Positions 32,801 to 32,947 of a stretch of DNA of 32,947 nucleotides are shown in pieces. Under the pieces are notes generated by a model. That model did not search any database. It was not told the origin of the DNA and worked only from the letters and a program-made list of their open reading frames with translations. Position 1 is the stretch's first letter, and the number at the start of each line of letters is the position of its first letter. Origin of the DNA: Butyrivibrio sp. (GTDB lineage Bacteria > Bacillota > Clostridia > Lachnospirales > Lachnospiraceae). Where the stretch lies: the NCBI GenBank assembly GCA_022486625.1, contig JAKVKH010000040.1, positions 1 to 32,947 of the forward strand, written 5' to 3'. A program made the position numbers and the translations under genes.

Positions 32801-32947
32801 TCCAGGGGCCTGTCAGGCCGACCAGCGCCGGTTTTATCACTTCATTGTAATATACAAAGTCATAATGATCTGTCTTATCAAAGGCGCGCTGGATCCGCCC
32901 TCCCAGTTCCGGCAGAATCATGACCTTCAGGTATTCATTTTCCAGGT
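29850..32947 (-). CDS. DUF5107 / tetratricopeptide-repeat protein (5' end outside the window)
   Basis: At least 1032 residues; the frame is open through the right edge (LENEYLKVMILPELGGR precedes the first ATG in the window), so the N-terminus is missing, by perhaps 50-100 residues. The first ~340 visible residues form a DUF5107 domain of galactose-mutarotase-like beta-sandwich type (PELGGRI, GPWISGGIEFNWPQHHRPTT). A beta-rich segment follows, then from about residue 400 an array of TPR-like helical repeats to the C-terminus (GLLLLRRGQFTQSESYFRRAIER and similar). No signal peptide can be judged. DUF5107 proteins often stand in carbohydrate-use loci; function is unknown. Convergent with aspA, 25 bases apart. 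Confidence 0.88.
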   Translation of the reverse strand, partial: LENEYLKVMILPELGGRIQRAFDKTDHYDFVYYNEVIKPALVGLTGPWISGGIEFNWPQHHRPTTFAPTDYRIHENSDGSCTAECSEVDQMYGTKGKVSFTLYPGHAYIEVRGQLYNRTPLPQTFLWWANPAVAVNDFTQSVFPPDVTAVFDHGKRAVSRFPIATGVYYKHDYGAGVDISRYKNIPVPTSYMCAHSDYNFVGGYDYRKEAGILHVADHHVSPGKKQWTWGCGDFGKAWDRNLTDENGPYIELMTGMFCDNQPDFTWLKPFEEKTFTQYFMPYKAAADVKNASKEIALNLKVQNHSAEMTVYASAVYEDAKVVLTENTPEAGSRNVYEKTMSLSPVDILQDSCTVTGEETTLTLSVYDASGRKLLSYTPQPRKIEKIPDPMSPAGRPEEIMTVEELYLTGLHIEQYRHATYLPDPYYLEALRRDPGDIRSNTAYGLLLLRRGQFTQSESYFRRAIERMTLRNPNPYDSEAYFDLGLCLFYQERMEEAYDAFYKSTWTAAQQEMGFYYLAAIDCRRGDFENALTHIEQSLVKNWHNLKARALKGRILDRLDRKEEAAGWYQQNLVVDAFDYSSRIASGDVQGACRLMGERISSYLECAIDHAEAGMYRQALDILDLCPKDSPLLHYYKAFYMEKEQTENVQKELKKAAACDSSYCFPNKPEDIAVLEMAIRENPSDAKAPYYLGCLEYDRLQYESAAELWEMSAKRDDSFPTVWRNLAIAYYNRLGRKQDAKECMEKAFRLGGESDPRILLELEQLYRRLGRSLEDCWELLDSHRRVTFQRDDLYIEYVKILNLRGEYERAYELIMARKFHPWEGGEGKVTTQYTVSLVQMAAKALAGGQASHAQKLLQAALVYPHNLGEGKLEGAKDNHIYYYLGLAQRALGNEAEAAAYLERAAAGNEEPASAMYYNDQPADLILYEGLANLALGRRQRALSRFHSLITYGEQHYYDHVGYDFFAVSLPDMQLFESDLTADNRAYCNYLVGLGSLGLGDTIRAKKSFEEALSADPVHQGARIHRKMLEEMK

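Noticed and set aside
1..32947. CRISPR array, tRNA, rRNA, riboswitch or prophage genes
   Set aside because: No regular repeats, cloverleaf, ribosomal or phage-like stretch was recognised by eye; a covariance-model scan would be decisive.

Overview
The window looks like a chromosomal segment of a mid-GC gut-type Bacillota (Lachnospirales- or Erysipelotrichales-like; the sequence alone does not decide). Reasons: strong AGGAGG-type ribosome sites with several TTG/GTG starts, MsmEFG-type sugar ABC genes without their own ATPase, a perfect CcpA-type cre site, a DUF1846 protein, AraC/Crp/Lrp regulators, and consensus sigma-A promoters. I saw no rRNA, tRNA, CRISPR or phage genes. The only mobile DNA is the first ~120 bases, which carry the 5' end of a transposase gene.

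Layout. 1-122: end of an insertion sequence, with the transposase ribosome site buried in an inverted repeat. 160-1218: FabK/nitronate-monooxygenase-type flavoprotein. 1363-5077: AraC regulator followed by a hybrid sensor kinase with two solute-binding sensor domains. 5212-6468: divergent GH27 alpha-galactosidase. 6474-7524: lrgAB. 7697-10048: second hybrid kinase, divergent from lrgAB. 10045-11880: YgiQ-type radical SAM protein. 11927-13588: exported GH30 beta-galactanase-like enzyme under a cre site. 13833-14441: sugar O-acetyltransferase. 14488-17104 (minus): Crp/Fnr regulator, DNPH1-like nucleotide hydrolase, second acetyltransferase, ArsC-like protein and cupin. 17269-18117: divergent Crh/HPr-like protein without the active histidine, then a PsiE-family membrane protein lacking a normal start codon. 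18211-25908 (minus): GH2 beta-galactosidase, two permeases, a sugar-binding lipoprotein and an AraC regulator. 26177-29824: DUF1846 protein, Lrp/AsnC regulator and aspartase. 29850 to the right edge: DUF5107-TPR protein, cut by the window.

The theme is galactoside use under layered control. An exported GH30 enzyme would cut galactan outside the cell; the ABC importer (probably with a shared ATPase encoded elsewhere) would take up oligosaccharides; GH2 and GH27 enzymes would release galactose inside. Regulation would involve two AraC proteins, two hybrid kinases, a cre site and a Crh-like cofactor. This is inference from gene content. I did not find a clearly new multi-gene defence or biosynthetic system. 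The most original signals are small: the PsiE gene with ATA or CTG where a start codon should be, the Ser-only HPr-like protein facing a Crp/Fnr gene across a perfect dyad, a 21-bp dyad in the lacZ promoter region, an 18-bp-arm hairpin at the predicted 5' end of the lrp transcript, and the SD-sequestering inverted repeat at the IS end.
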